Origin: Opitutales bacterium
Lineage (GTDB): Bacteria > Verrucomicrobiota > Verrucomicrobiia > Opitutales > Oceanipulchritudinaceae
Assembly: GCA_020831525.1 (NCBI GenBank)
Contig: JAFIGH010000023.1
Coordinates: 1 to 56,674, forward strand
Reading direction: 5' to 3'
DNA: 56,674 nt
The position numbers and the translations under genes are program-made. The notes beneath the pieces are model-generated. The model did not search any database. It was not told the DNA's origin and saw nothing but the letters and a program-made list of their open reading frames with translations. Positions 43,009 to 51,761 of this stretch are shown one piece after another; within the stretch, counting starts at the first letter, position 1; each line of letters starts with the position of its first letter.

Positions 43009-45224
43009 CATACCCGACACCTACACGACCAACCCGTATATTCCCCCGTAAGCTCCGGCTCCTTGCCGGGCTGCTCCCGTTTTCCCTTCTCGCCGCACTC
43101 CCGCACGCGGCGGCGGAGACCTTTGAGGAGCGCCGCCAAGCGCTACTTGAAGCTGCGGCGGCACAGGACCTTCCCTCCCCCGGCGGGGTCGGGCGCCAGC
43201 CGTACGGCCTCGTCGTCGCGCGCCTGGCTCTTGATCCGAGCGACTCCGAAGCGATCAACTACCTCGCGACATCCCCTTACGGCGGAGGCGATTGGTTTTT
43301 CAATGCCCTCGGTAATGTGCGCGCCCTCTACATGGCGTGGGAGCACATGACGCCCGCCCAGCGCAACGCCGTCGCCAACCGGGCCTCGGACCACAACCAA
43401 TGGTTCAACACCGGCACGGAAAACCACCGCCTCATGTCGTGGTCCTCCGCATATCTCTACGCGCAGAAATTCCCGGACCGGCAGTGGAACTGGGGCGATG
43501 GCCAGATTTCCAGCGAAGCGATGATGGAGCGGGCCAAAGAGGTCATCGCCATCGTCGGCCGTAACCGCTACCTCAGCGGATACTCCGAATTCCTCTCCCC
43601 AATATACGAAATCTATCACATCACCCCGATGGTCAACCTCTATGATTACGCAGAAGATCCGGAGGTGCGCGCCATTGCCGAAGCGTTCCTGCACTATCAC
43701 TTCACCAACCTCGCCATGGCCAGCCTGCGCGAGTACACGTTGCCACCCTTCAGTCGGCGCACAGAACAGAGCGCATCCTTGAGCGCCCGTATCCAGTCAA
43801 TACTTTGGCTCTACTTCGGACACGGCAATCCGTCCCTTCCCTTCAACCCCGGTTGGACAACTCCGCAACTCGCCGTCTCCGGATGGCGCCCGCATCCCAT
43901 CACCGACACACTCGGGAGGGAGCAGGAAGCCTTCAGCTACACCGCGCGCTGGCAGCAGGCGCACTTCCTCGCTGACGCTCTTGCCTACCGCGATCCCGAG
44001 ACCGACGCCAATACTTTCCGTTACGTTGTGCGCACCACCCACCACAACCATGGAATCGCAATGAGCAGCGGCGTCATCCGCCACATCCCGGCGGCCTTCC
44101 AACTTGATGACAGCATGTTCAGCGTCTCATGGGCGGGAACCGTGAATAACCGTCTCATCAAGGCGTTCCACCCATACTGGCGCAGCGCCTCAAGAGGCGA
44201 GAACGCATGGAGTGGCGCAACTTCACCCTTCATGCAGATCGGCCAGCACAAAAACGCCGCCATCCTCCTTTTCGACATCCCCGCCGAAGATCCGTGGGAG
44301 GGCATCGGCCAGTGGGCGGCGGAACGTGACGGCCCCATGCGGCCGCTCGGGCAGATCCGCTACTCCAATCTGCTGATTCTCGGCGAAGATTTCGGACTCC
44401 GTGAAGACAACTGGTATTTCCTCCGCTCCGGCAGCTACTACATCGGTATCAAAGCGCTTCGCGACGGCGTGCAGCGCGACCTCCGAAGTTTGCAAGATGA
44501 CGGGTTCGAGGTTCTCAAGAGCCGCGGTACCGTCGGCGAACCATGGTCCACCGGATTCATTGTCGAAATCGGTAATGCAATGCAGTTCGGAGACTTCGAG
44601 ACCTTTCAAGAGGTCACCGCCGCCAATCCCGTCGAGGTCGACTGGGACAACGTCTCCGTGCAATACACGAGTAATGACGGCGCGGACATGGAAATGGAAT
44701 TCAACCGTTCTCTGGATACCCCGGACGGCACGATTCCGACCGTCCGCATAAACGGCGATGCCATCGATTACACCAACTGGCCGGTTATTGAATCCCCGTG
44801 GGTCCTGCTCGATGAGCGCGTCTTCGACCTCGGCGGACCCCTCCACGGTCTCCGTATCGACTGGAGCGGCGAAACCCCGGAATTCATCGCCCGCGTCAAC
44901 CCGGACCCCTACTTCGGCGGCGCGGAAGAGGATGCCGGTCGCTGGCTCGACGATCTCCGCTACGGCGAATTCTATGACCACGGAGAGTATCCGTGGATCT
45001 ATCACGCCGACCATGGATGGCAGTATGTCCTCGGCAATGAACTCGACTGGACCGTGTTCGATCAAGGCATGGAGCGCTGGCAATGGGTCGACCCGACACT
45101 CTATCCGGTTCTCTGGTTCCACGGCGACGAGCCGGGCTGGTTCGAATACCTCGAGGGAGGCCCGGGAGAAAGAATGTTTCACGACATCCTTAACCAGACC
45201 GTTCTCACCGAAGATGAGCTTTAA
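43005..45224 (+). CDS. Secreted (alpha/alpha)-toroid + beta-sandwich protein 2, candidate polysaccharide lyase
   Basis: This encodes 739 residues from ATG 43005, overlapping the previous stop codon (ATGA). Signal peptide 1-37. Colinear with its paralogue: TENHR at 138-142, EFLSPIYEIYHITPM, DNWYFLRSGSYYIGIKAL and the shared PYWRSASRG/SGATSPFMQIGQ and FDIPAEDPWEGI segments. The last ~98 residues (44928-45221) are the Trp-rich module (YPWIYHADHGWQYVL). Translational coupling and sequence similarity suggest the two products act together or on related substrates. A hyphenated hairpin terminator follows. Confidence 0.62.
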   Translation: MTYPTPTRPTRIFPRKLRLLAGLLPFSLLAALPHAAAETFEERRQALLEAAAAQDLPSPGGVGRQPYGLVVARLALDPSDSEAINYLATSPYGGGDWFFNALGNVRALYMAWEHMTPAQRNAVANRASDHNQWFNTGTENHRLMSWSSAYLYAQKFPDRQWNWGDGQISSEAMMERAKEVIAIVGRNRYLSGYSEFLSPIYEIYHITPMVNLYDYAEDPEVRAIAEAFLHYHFTNLAMASLREYTLPPFSRRTEQSASLSARIQSILWLYFGHGNPSLPFNPGWTTPQLAVSGWRPHPITDTLGREQEAFSYTARWQQAHFLADALAYRDPETDANTFRYVVRTTHHNHGIAMSSGVIRHIPAAFQLDDSMFSVSWAGTVNNRLIKAFHPYWRSASRGENAWSGATSPFMQIGQHKNAAILLFDIPAEDPWEGIGQWAAERDGPMRPLGQIRYSNLLILGEDFGLREDNWYFLRSGSYYIGIKALRDGVQRDLRSLQDDGFEVLKSRGTVGEPWSTGFIVEIGNAMQFGDFETFQEVTAANPVEVDWDNVSVQYTSNDGADMEMEFNRSLDTPDGTIPTVRINGDAIDYTNWPVIESPWVLLDERVFDLGGPLHGLRIDWSGETPEFIARVNPDPYFGGAEEDAGRWLDDLRYGEFYDHGEYPWIYHADHGWQYVLGNELDWTVFDQGMERWQWVDPTLYPVLWFHGDEPGWFEYLEGGPGERMFHDILNQTVLTEDEL

Positions 45225-45238
45225 GATTCAGCAACTTT

Positions 45239-45266
45239 CCCGGTTCAACAGAAACCGGTTTTTTTT
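45239..45266 (+). terminator. Rho-independent terminator after toroid protein 2
   Basis: CCGGTT, a 7-base loop, AACCGG, then eight T residues; 15 bases after the stop codon. Confidence 0.82.
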
Positions 45267-45286
45267 CAACCACAGTCACTTACTGC

Positions 45287-45315
45287 TGACTAACCGCAGT
45301 CAACCGAAATAGAAT
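45287..45315 (+). promoter_or_regulatory. Promoter with overlapping inverted repeat, giant repeat protein
   Basis: CTGACT (45286-45291) and TAGAAT (45310-45315) with an 18-bp spacer fit a sigma-70 promoter. The -35 overlaps a perfect inverted repeat TGACT-N6-AGTCA at 45287-45302, a plausible operator. The transcription start would be within a few bases of ATG 45324, implying a very short or absent leader. Inference only. Confidence 0.35.
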
Positions 45316-45323
45316 AGAACAAC

Positions 45324-48300
45324 ATGAAGAAAACACCCATACCCAAATCCCGAACCCTGTGGAAAGGCGTGTGTCTCGCTCTTTTCGCCGGAATCGGATC
45401 GACGTTGGCGGCAGAGCCAACTGTCTTCGACAATGAGGGCATCTCGTTCTCACCGGGACATTTCCCGGTGTGGGACGGTTGGACCATCGATAATGCCGAC
45501 CGTGCCAAGGTCGTCGTGGAAGACTTCGGTCTCACCTACGACGTTGCCGACGGCCGACGCATCGAAGGTGGTATCCGCTCGATCTCGCTTATCGGCAGTC
45601 CGGACCCGAAGATGGACAACTGGCTTACGCTGCCCGTCGAGGCCCCGGAGGCAGACGGCAGCATGTTCTTCTCCATCGTTTTCCACCCGCACTCGGTCGG
45701 GACGGAGGCGGATCCCGATCAGTTTTTCCTGCGGCTCGGCGGATGGAGCGCATTCACCGCGGTCAAGCTGCGTGAAAACGAGTTGGAAGTCACCGGCAAC
45801 AACGTGCCCATTGCTCCCGGCTCCGAACTGGAAGACCGCGAGGCGCTAACGGGCATGAACCACCTCCTTGTCGGCGAGTTGGTCGTCGACGGCGATGGAA
45901 CGGTCACGACAATGAATGTTTGGCTCAATCCGTCCGCGGACGATTCCGGGTCGCCGACGCACAGCGTTTCGCTGAACGTCGATGCGGAATCCGTGACCTT
46001 CGTCGACATGCGCAGCCAAAACACCCGTACGACGATCGACAACCTAACCCTTGGTTCGAGCTTCAGCGATGTCGTACCCCCGCTGCCTGAAGATCCGGGC
46101 GACATCACACTCACCCTGCCGAGCGACGCCAACGAAGCCGAGCCCGGCATCCAAGTCTCCGGCGGCACGCTCTTTGTCGAAGTCGACGGCGAGCCGTATG
46201 TCGCCGACACGGTTCTTCCCGTGGGCACGGTCGTGACCTACCGCGCCGTCCCCAACCAGGATTGGGAACTCACGGGCTGGAACGGCACGACCCTCACCGG
46301 TGAGGAAATCGAAGTTCCGGTCTATTCGGCCACGAACATCTCGCCCGTCTTCGAATTCGGCGACGTCCGCGTGACCCTCAAGTGGGGCCACGGCGCACGT
46401 CCCCGCCTGCAGTTGCAGAACCAGGACGGCGGATGGGGCAACACCAACCGCACGATCTTCGACAACGGCGAAGTCATTCGCGTCGTCGGCGACGGGCTGC
46501 CGTTCTTCGTCTTCAACCACTGGCGCGGTGATCTCGAGCCGCTCAACAATAACCTCGACCCGGACAATCCGGACCGCATCACCTCCGGACTCACTGTCGG
46601 CGGCGGCCTTCTCTCCGATGACATTGTTGTCGAAGCGACCGCTTACTTCAGCGTGCGTGAATTCGTCCGTCACGGCACCGCCGGGACAATCGGGCTCGAC
46701 GGGATCGACTACGACTTCACTGAAGCCGGCGTCCCGGGCACCATTCCCGCGGCGGAGATGAGCCAAATTCTCGCCGAAAAGTATGCGGCCGGTGTCGGTG
46801 GAGCCGTCAACTGGTCCCTGCCGCTCGAATACAGCGGCCTCGTCGTTGATCCGACGGTGGACTTCAGCACACCGCAGCCTCCCGGATTCATTCGCTACGA
46901 CTTCACCGGTGCCGTGGTCGACAGCAATCTGCCGCACTTCCGCGATATTCACGTAGATGTCGGCGGGCGCACCGTTCTTGTGCGCCAAGGTCCGCGGAAC
47001 CGGGTGGAAGCCGGAGGCGCGGGCAACAGATCCACGGCAGACGGTCCTGGGACGATTAGCATCAACGAGTCGATCTCCCTCATGGGCGATGTATTCCGTC
47101 CCCTCGAAATCGCCCTCAACGCGGGCGGGCGCCAAGCGACTTCGGGTCCGGGTTCTCTCGGTGGCGCCACAAGCTGGGATCTTGAGTTCGACGCCGATGA
47201 CAAGGTCGTCATGGCCGGTCTCGTCTACCTGAACCGCACGGACTGGCAGTTCTTCAATGCCGACGGTGCCGTGCGGCTCTGGGCCGATGCCGTTTATGAC
47301 GATGGTTCGACATCGACGCAGCTGTCTTCGCCGAACATGCACAATGTCCTCGGCGAGCACAACCACTTCCTCGGCTTCAGCGCGCCGGAGGGCCGCTACA
47401 TCACGAACATCCGCGTGTTGCACCAAGGCGGTAACAACCGCTCCTTCACCAACTTGGACGATCTCGTCATCATCCTCGAAGGTGATCCCGACGCGACCTA
47501 TGCCCTCGACGTCAGCGCCGAAGGCGGCAGTGTCGAGGTGTCACCGGAAGGTCCCTACAACGAGGGCGACACCGTCACCCTCACAGCCACCGGGGCCGAT
47601 CCAGGCCAACTGTTTGTCGGTTGGGCGCATGCCTCCAGTCCGGACAACCTGATCAGCACGGCAACCTCCGTCGATCTCACTGTCCGCTCCAACATGGAAA
47701 TCGTGGCCCTCTTCGAAGACGCGCCCGAGGCCGATCCGGTGCTCGTGCTCGACAGCGAGGCCATATCGTTCTCGCCTGGCCACTTCCCCGTCTGGGACGG
47801 CTGGATGATCGATGACACCGACCGCGCTAAGGTCGTTGTGCAGGACTTTGGTCTGCACTACGACGTGGTGGGCGGCCGCCGTATCGACGGCGGTATCCGC
47901 TCCATCCTTCTCGACGGCGGCGTGAACGTCGGCGACGAAATCAACTCCATGGACAACTGGCTCACCCTGCCGGTTTCCATGGACGGCTCCGAAGACTCGA
48001 TCTTCTTCTCCGTTGTTTTCAACGCGGAAACGGTCGGGACAGAAGCGGATCCAGCCGAGCTGTTCATCCGCCTCGCCGGGTGGAACGTTTACTTCGCCGT
48101 AAAGGTCTACGACGGCATCCTCGAACTGCCGGGCGGCAATACGCTCGACTTCGCGGACACGGGCACAGAAGCGCTCGCGGGAGTGAACCACCTCCTCGTC
48201 GGTGAAGTGCAGTCCGCGCCGGACGGCAGCATCACCGGCCTCAACGCGTGGCTCAATCCGACGGCGACCGACCGCACCCCGATGCTCTCCGCGAGCCTTG

Positions 48301-50423
48301 GCGGCGGCACCAATGTCTCAGATATCGAGTACGTTGAAGTGCGTAGCCAGAAGGTCCCGATGGTGATGGACAACCTCGTCTTCGGTTTCGGTTGGCAGGA
48401 CGTTGTTCCGCTCCTTCCGCAGGATCCGGGCGACATCACGCTCACCTTGCCGGACGACGGCAATGAGGCCGAACCGGGCATCCAAGTCTCCGGCGGCACG
48501 CTCTTCGTCGAAGTTGACGGCGATCCGTATGTCGCCGACACGGTCCTGCCCATCGGAACAGTCGTCACCTATCGTGCGGTCCCCGATTCGGGCACGGAGT
48601 TCATCCGCTGGAACGGAACCAACCTCACGGGCATGGAGATCGAAGTGCCGGTCTACTCGAATACGAATATCTCACCGGTATTCGAGTTCGGTGACATCCG
48701 CGTCGAAGTCCGCCATGGTCACGGCGCGCGTCCCCGCCTGCAATTGCAGAATCAGGAGGGCGGATGGAGCAACACGAACCGCACCCTCTTCGACAACGGG
48801 GAAGTCATCCGTGTTGTCGGCGATGGTCTGCCGTTCTTCTCCTTCAACCACTGGCGCGGCGATCTTGAAGACCTCAACGACCCCGTCGATCTGGACAATA
48901 CTGACCACATCTCGCCAGGACTCACAGTCGGAGGCGGTTTGCTATCCTCGGATATCGTCGTGGAAGCCACCGCATATCTCAATGTGCGGGAGTTTGCGCG
49001 CTTCGCGGTGGAAGGAGAGATGGACCTCGATTACACACAGTTCGACTTCACCGAAGCGGGCATGCCCGGGACTGCCTCCGCGGCGACAATGGCTGAAGCG
49101 GTCTCCAGCCGTTTCGACCGTGGTCTAGGCGGAGTCGTGACCTTCAACAATCCGTTGGAGTTCTCCGGTCTCTTCATCGATCCGACAGTCGACTTCAGCA
49201 CGCCCGCACCCGAAGGTTTCATCGAGTATGACGCCGAAGGCGAGGTCACGGATAGCCGCATTCCGAACTTCCGGAACATGCATATCGACATCGGCGACCG
49301 CACCGTCCTCGTCCGCCAAGGCGCCCGCAACTACGCGGAAGCCGGTGGCGCGGGCAACCGTGCGACCGCCGACGGACCGGGCGTGGAGAGCATCAACGAG
49401 TCCCTCTCGTTCATGGGCGAAACCTTCCGCCCATTGACCCTCCTTGTGAATCCCGGAGGTCGTCAACCCGCCTCCCCGCCCGCCGTTCTCAACGCACCGT
49501 CAAGCTGGGATCTCGAGTTTGACGCTGACGACAAAGTCGTCATGGCGGGTATCACCTTCCTGCCGACGAACAACTGGCAGTTCTACAATGCCGACGGAGC
49601 AGTGCGCATCTGGGCGGACGCTGTCTACGACGACGGTTCCACCTCGACGCAGCTCTCGTCGCCGAACCTCCGCGACAGCGGCGGAGAGCACAACCACTTC
49701 GCGGGTTTCCAAGCCCCCGAAGGCCGCTACATCACCAACATCCGCCTCTGGGTCCAAGGTGGTAACAACCGCGCCTTCGGCAGTGCCGACAACCTCGTCG
49801 TCATCCTTGAGGACGACGAAGCGGAAGCGGTCTACGAAGTGGAGGTCACCGTGGAAGGTTCGGGAAGCGTGTCCGCCTCGCCGGAAGGTCCGTATGCCGA
49901 CGGCGACACCGTCATGCTAACGGCCGTCCCCGACGCGGGCAACCGCCTCGCCATGTGGACTGATACGACGACTGGTGCCGTCCTCGGAATGAGTTCGACG
50001 CTCGACCTCGTCGTTCGTGCCAACCTCGGGATCACCGCGACGTTCACGGACGACGGCTTCCGCGCCGCGCTCGAAAGCGCGCTCGGCGGCACCGTGACCG
50101 TTTTGTCCGAGGAGGACGGGCTCTACAGCTCCAACTGGCTCGGAACCTTCGAGGCCATGGCGGACGATCTGCCATGGGTCTACACGGAGGACCATGGATG
50201 GCTCTACGTCTACGCCGCTGAAGACGGCGCGGCGGCGAGCGCCATGGGTTGGCACTACGATATCGAGGTGGGCTTCATCTATGCGATCGAAGCGAACTAC
50301 CCCGACATCTGGACCGCCGGCGACGAAACGTGGTTCCACTTCTTCATGGAATACAACGACCCGCGCCTCTTCTACGCCTACGAGGACGAAGACTTTATCT
50401 TCGTCCCGCGCAGCGGAGACTGA
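45324..50423 (+). CDS. Giant exported protein of two ~774-residue tandem units plus C-terminal surface module
   Basis: This encodes 1699 residues with a signal peptide at 1-30 (cut after LAA). Unit 1 (~33-805) and unit 2 (~807-1575) are colinear: both start SFSPGHFPVWDGW, and D36 aligns with D810. Each unit has a lectin-like sandwich (~200 residues), an InlB/beta-grasp-type segment (DITLTLPSDANEAEPGIQVS), a HGARPRLQLQNQ stretch, a VLVRQGPRN/VLVRQGARN stretch, a sandwich containing DDGSTSTQLSSPN, and a second InlB-like repeat (GGSVEVSPEGPYNEGDTVTL). The last ~101 residues (50118-50420) are the Trp/Tyr-rich module. It is likely a cell-surface glycan-binding or adhesive protein; no enzymatic motif was recognised. 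Confidence 0.8.
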   Translation: MKKTPIPKSRTLWKGVCLALFAGIGSTLAAEPTVFDNEGISFSPGHFPVWDGWTIDNADRAKVVVEDFGLTYDVADGRRIEGGIRSISLIGSPDPKMDNWLTLPVEAPEADGSMFFSIVFHPHSVGTEADPDQFFLRLGGWSAFTAVKLRENELEVTGNNVPIAPGSELEDREALTGMNHLLVGELVVDGDGTVTTMNVWLNPSADDSGSPTHSVSLNVDAESVTFVDMRSQNTRTTIDNLTLGSSFSDVVPPLPEDPGDITLTLPSDANEAEPGIQVSGGTLFVEVDGEPYVADTVLPVGTVVTYRAVPNQDWELTGWNGTTLTGEEIEVPVYSATNISPVFEFGDVRVTLKWGHGARPRLQLQNQDGGWGNTNRTIFDNGEVIRVVGDGLPFFVFNHWRGDLEPLNNNLDPDNPDRITSGLTVGGGLLSDDIVVEATAYFSVREFVRHGTAGTIGLDGIDYDFTEAGVPGTIPAAEMSQILAEKYAAGVGGAVNWSLPLEYSGLVVDPTVDFSTPQPPGFIRYDFTGAVVDSNLPHFRDIHVDVGGRTVLVRQGPRNRVEAGGAGNRSTADGPGTISINESISLMGDVFRPLEIALNAGGRQATSGPGSLGGATSWDLEFDADDKVVMAGLVYLNRTDWQFFNADGAVRLWADAVYDDGSTSTQLSSPNMHNVLGEHNHFLGFSAPEGRYITNIRVLHQGGNNRSFTNLDDLVIILEGDPDATYALDVSAEGGSVEVSPEGPYNEGDTVTLTATGADPGQLFVGWAHASSPDNLISTATSVDLTVRSNMEIVALFEDAPEADPVLVLDSEAISFSPGHFPVWDGWMIDDTDRAKVVVQDFGLHYDVVGGRRIDGGIRSILLDGGVNVGDEINSMDNWLTLPVSMDGSEDSIFFSVVFNAETVGTEADPAELFIRLAGWNVYFAVKVYDGILELPGGNTLDFADTGTEALAGVNHLLVGEVQSAPDGSITGLNAWLNPTATDRTPMLSASLGGGTNVSDIEYVEVRSQKVPMVMDNLVFGFGWQDVVPLLPQDPGDITLTLPDDGNEAEPGIQVSGGTLFVEVDGDPYVADTVLPIGTVVTYRAVPDSGTEFIRWNGTNLTGMEIEVPVYSNTNISPVFEFGDIRVEVRHGHGARPRLQLQNQEGGWSNTNRTLFDNGEVIRVVGDGLPFFSFNHWRGDLEDLNDPVDLDNTDHISPGLTVGGGLLSSDIVVEATAYLNVREFARFAVEGEMDLDYTQFDFTEAGMPGTASAATMAEAVSSRFDRGLGGVVTFNNPLEFSGLFIDPTVDFSTPAPEGFIEYDAEGEVTDSRIPNFRNMHIDIGDRTVLVRQGARNYAEAGGAGNRATADGPGVESINESLSFMGETFRPLTLLVNPGGRQPASPPAVLNAPSSWDLEFDADDKVVMAGITFLPTNNWQFYNADGAVRIWADAVYDDGSTSTQLSSPNLRDSGGEHNHFAGFQAPEGRYITNIRLWVQGGNNRAFGSADNLVVILEDDEAEAVYEVEVTVEGSGSVSASPEGPYADGDTVMLTAVPDAGNRLAMWTDTTTGAVLGMSSTLDLVVRANLGITATFTDDGFRAALESALGGTVTVLSEEDGLYSSNWLGTFEAMADDLPWVYTEDHGWLYVYAAEDGAAASAMGWHYDIEVGFIYAIEANYPDIWTAGDETWFHFFMEYNDPRLFYAYEDEDFIFVPRSGD
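45420..50060 (+). repeat. Intragenic tandem duplication, period 2322 bp
   Basis: Two copies, about 45420-47735 and 47742-50060. Equivalent Asp codons are at 45429 and 47751, so the shift is 2322 bp (774 codons). Copies have diverged at third positions and by a few small indels but keep long matching peptide blocks such as TVGGGLLS and FFNHWRGDLE-like segments. Confidence 0.88.
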
Positions 50424-50460
50424 GCGCGGTTCCCGGCCAGCCCGGCAACCGACTTAAAGC

Positions 50461-50494
50461 AAGAGACGGCGGTCATCCGCCGTCTCTTTTTTTG
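50461..50494 (+). terminator. Strong rho-independent terminator of the giant repeat protein gene
   Basis: AGAGACGGCGG, loop TCAT, CCGCCGTCTCT, followed by seven T residues; 38 bases after the stop codon. It marks the right end of the glycan-locus. Confidence 0.95.
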
Positions 50495-50773
50495 TACCTT
50501 CATACGCTGCTCCAACGCCGCAGACGCAACATGCGGCAGCAGTACACTGCGGCACTTCCGACTTGCTGCACCAAACGCATTTGACCGCAGGGATGCCACG
50601 CGGCAGCCTCTCCCCTTTATGAACGACCACCGGGCCGCGAACCATCGAAAAGAAACCCTGCCCGCGCAGGAGCGGCGGTTCCTCCGTGTACCCGAGACAA
50701 CACCACCGCGGGCACAAATGGACCGCCGCCGCGCCAACGAGCCGTTCCACGCCGAGTCCGCCGCGCGCCTGCC
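50495..50773. other. Intergenic region before the AEC transporter
   Basis: This GC-rich, 279-bp gap shows no clear promoter. A 52-codon frame (50619-50777) overlaps the transporter GTG by its stop codon, but its Arg/Pro-rich, hydrophilic product does not look like a real protein. Confidence 0.4.
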
Positions 50774-51730
50774 GTGATCTCTCCGACGCTCATTCTTGAA
50801 GCCATCGCGCCCGTCTTCGTCGTCATCGGCATCGGCTTCGCCTTGCGCAAGGGCCGTGTCCTCAGCGACGCCGCCGACGCCAACCTCATGCGGCTCATCG
50901 TCACTGTGCTGTACCCGGCGCTCATGCTGCGCTACGTCCTCGGCAACCCCGCCCTGACCACCCCCGGCAATGTCCTCATCCCCCCGCTCGTCGGCTGCGG
51001 CACGGTGGTGCTCGGCTATATCGTGGCATGGTACCTTGCGCCGCTCTTCGGCATGCGCGTGGGCACGGGTCGCCGCACGTTCAGTTTCACCAACGGGATT
51101 TACAACTACGGCTACATTCCGATTCCCATTGTCCTCGCGCTCTTTCCGGGGCCGGAGACAGTCGGTGTCCTCCTCGTACACAACCTCGGCGTCGAGCTGG
51201 CCTTCTGGACCATCGGCATCCTCATCGTCACAGGCAGCTTTTCGCGCGAATCGTGGCGGCGCATTCTCAACCCGCCCGTCATCGCCCTCGTCGTCGCACT
51301 GACGGTCAACGGTCTGGGCTACGGCGGCGACGTGCCCGCCTTTGCCACGCGCACCATCGAATTTCTCGCCGCCTGCGCCATTCCGCTGGGTCTCCTCCTC
51401 GCCGGGGCCACCCTTGCCGACCTCGCGAACGACCGGGGGCTCTTCACGCGGCCTCGCGTTCCGCTCGCCGCCTGTTTCACCCGGCTCATGCTCCTGCCTG
51501 TCATTTTCCTCCTCCTCGCCCGCCTCGTGCCCGAGAGCATGGAAGAGCTGCGCCGCGTCATGGCCGTGCAGGCCGCCATGCCCGCCGGGCTCTTTCCGCT
51601 CGTCGTCGCACGGCACTTCGGCGGCGATACGCGAGTCGCCGTGCAGGTCATCCTCTTCACCACGTTGTGCTCTGTCCTCACCATTCCCCTGTGGATTCGC
51701 GTCGGCCTGTGGTGGCTGGGGATCGCGTAG
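50774..51730 (+). CDS. AEC-family (auxin efflux carrier-like) transporter
   Basis: This encodes 318 residues from a GTG at 50774. About ten hydrophobic segments in two inverted five-TM repeats. The first repeat has IGIGFALRKGRVLSDAADANL followed by LYPALMLRYVL; FTNGIYNYGYIPIPIV is the crossover segment after TM4 with the conserved Asn and Pro. Members export or import organic acids such as malate or malonate; the substrate is unknown. It stands alone on the + strand, 32 bp before the end of a minus-strand PIN remnant. Confidence 0.88.
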   Translation: MISPTLILEAIAPVFVVIGIGFALRKGRVLSDAADANLMRLIVTVLYPALMLRYVLGNPALTTPGNVLIPPLVGCGTVVLGYIVAWYLAPLFGMRVGTGRRTFSFTNGIYNYGYIPIPIVLALFPGPETVGVLLVHNLGVELAFWTIGILIVTGSFSRESWRRILNPPVIALVVALTVNGLGYGGDVPAFATRTIEFLAACAIPLGLLLAGATLADLANDRGLFTRPRVPLAACFTRLMLLPVIFLLLARLVPESMEELRRVMAVQAAMPAGLFPLVVARHFGGDTRVAVQVILFTTLCSVLTIPLWIRVGLWWLGIA

Positions 51731-51761
51731 CCGGCTACTCGGACGCACCGCATGCGCGCGG

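Noticed and set aside
46044-47426. 460-codon minus-strand frame in the giant repeat gene
   Set aside because: A shorter counterpart appears at the same place of the second unit, as expected for an antisense shadow of a duplicated coding sequence.
50619-50777. 52-codon ORF whose stop overlaps the AEC transporter GTG
   Set aside because: The overlap is suggestive of coupling, but the product is Arg/Pro-rich without protein-like pattern and has no ribosome site; kept only as a remark.
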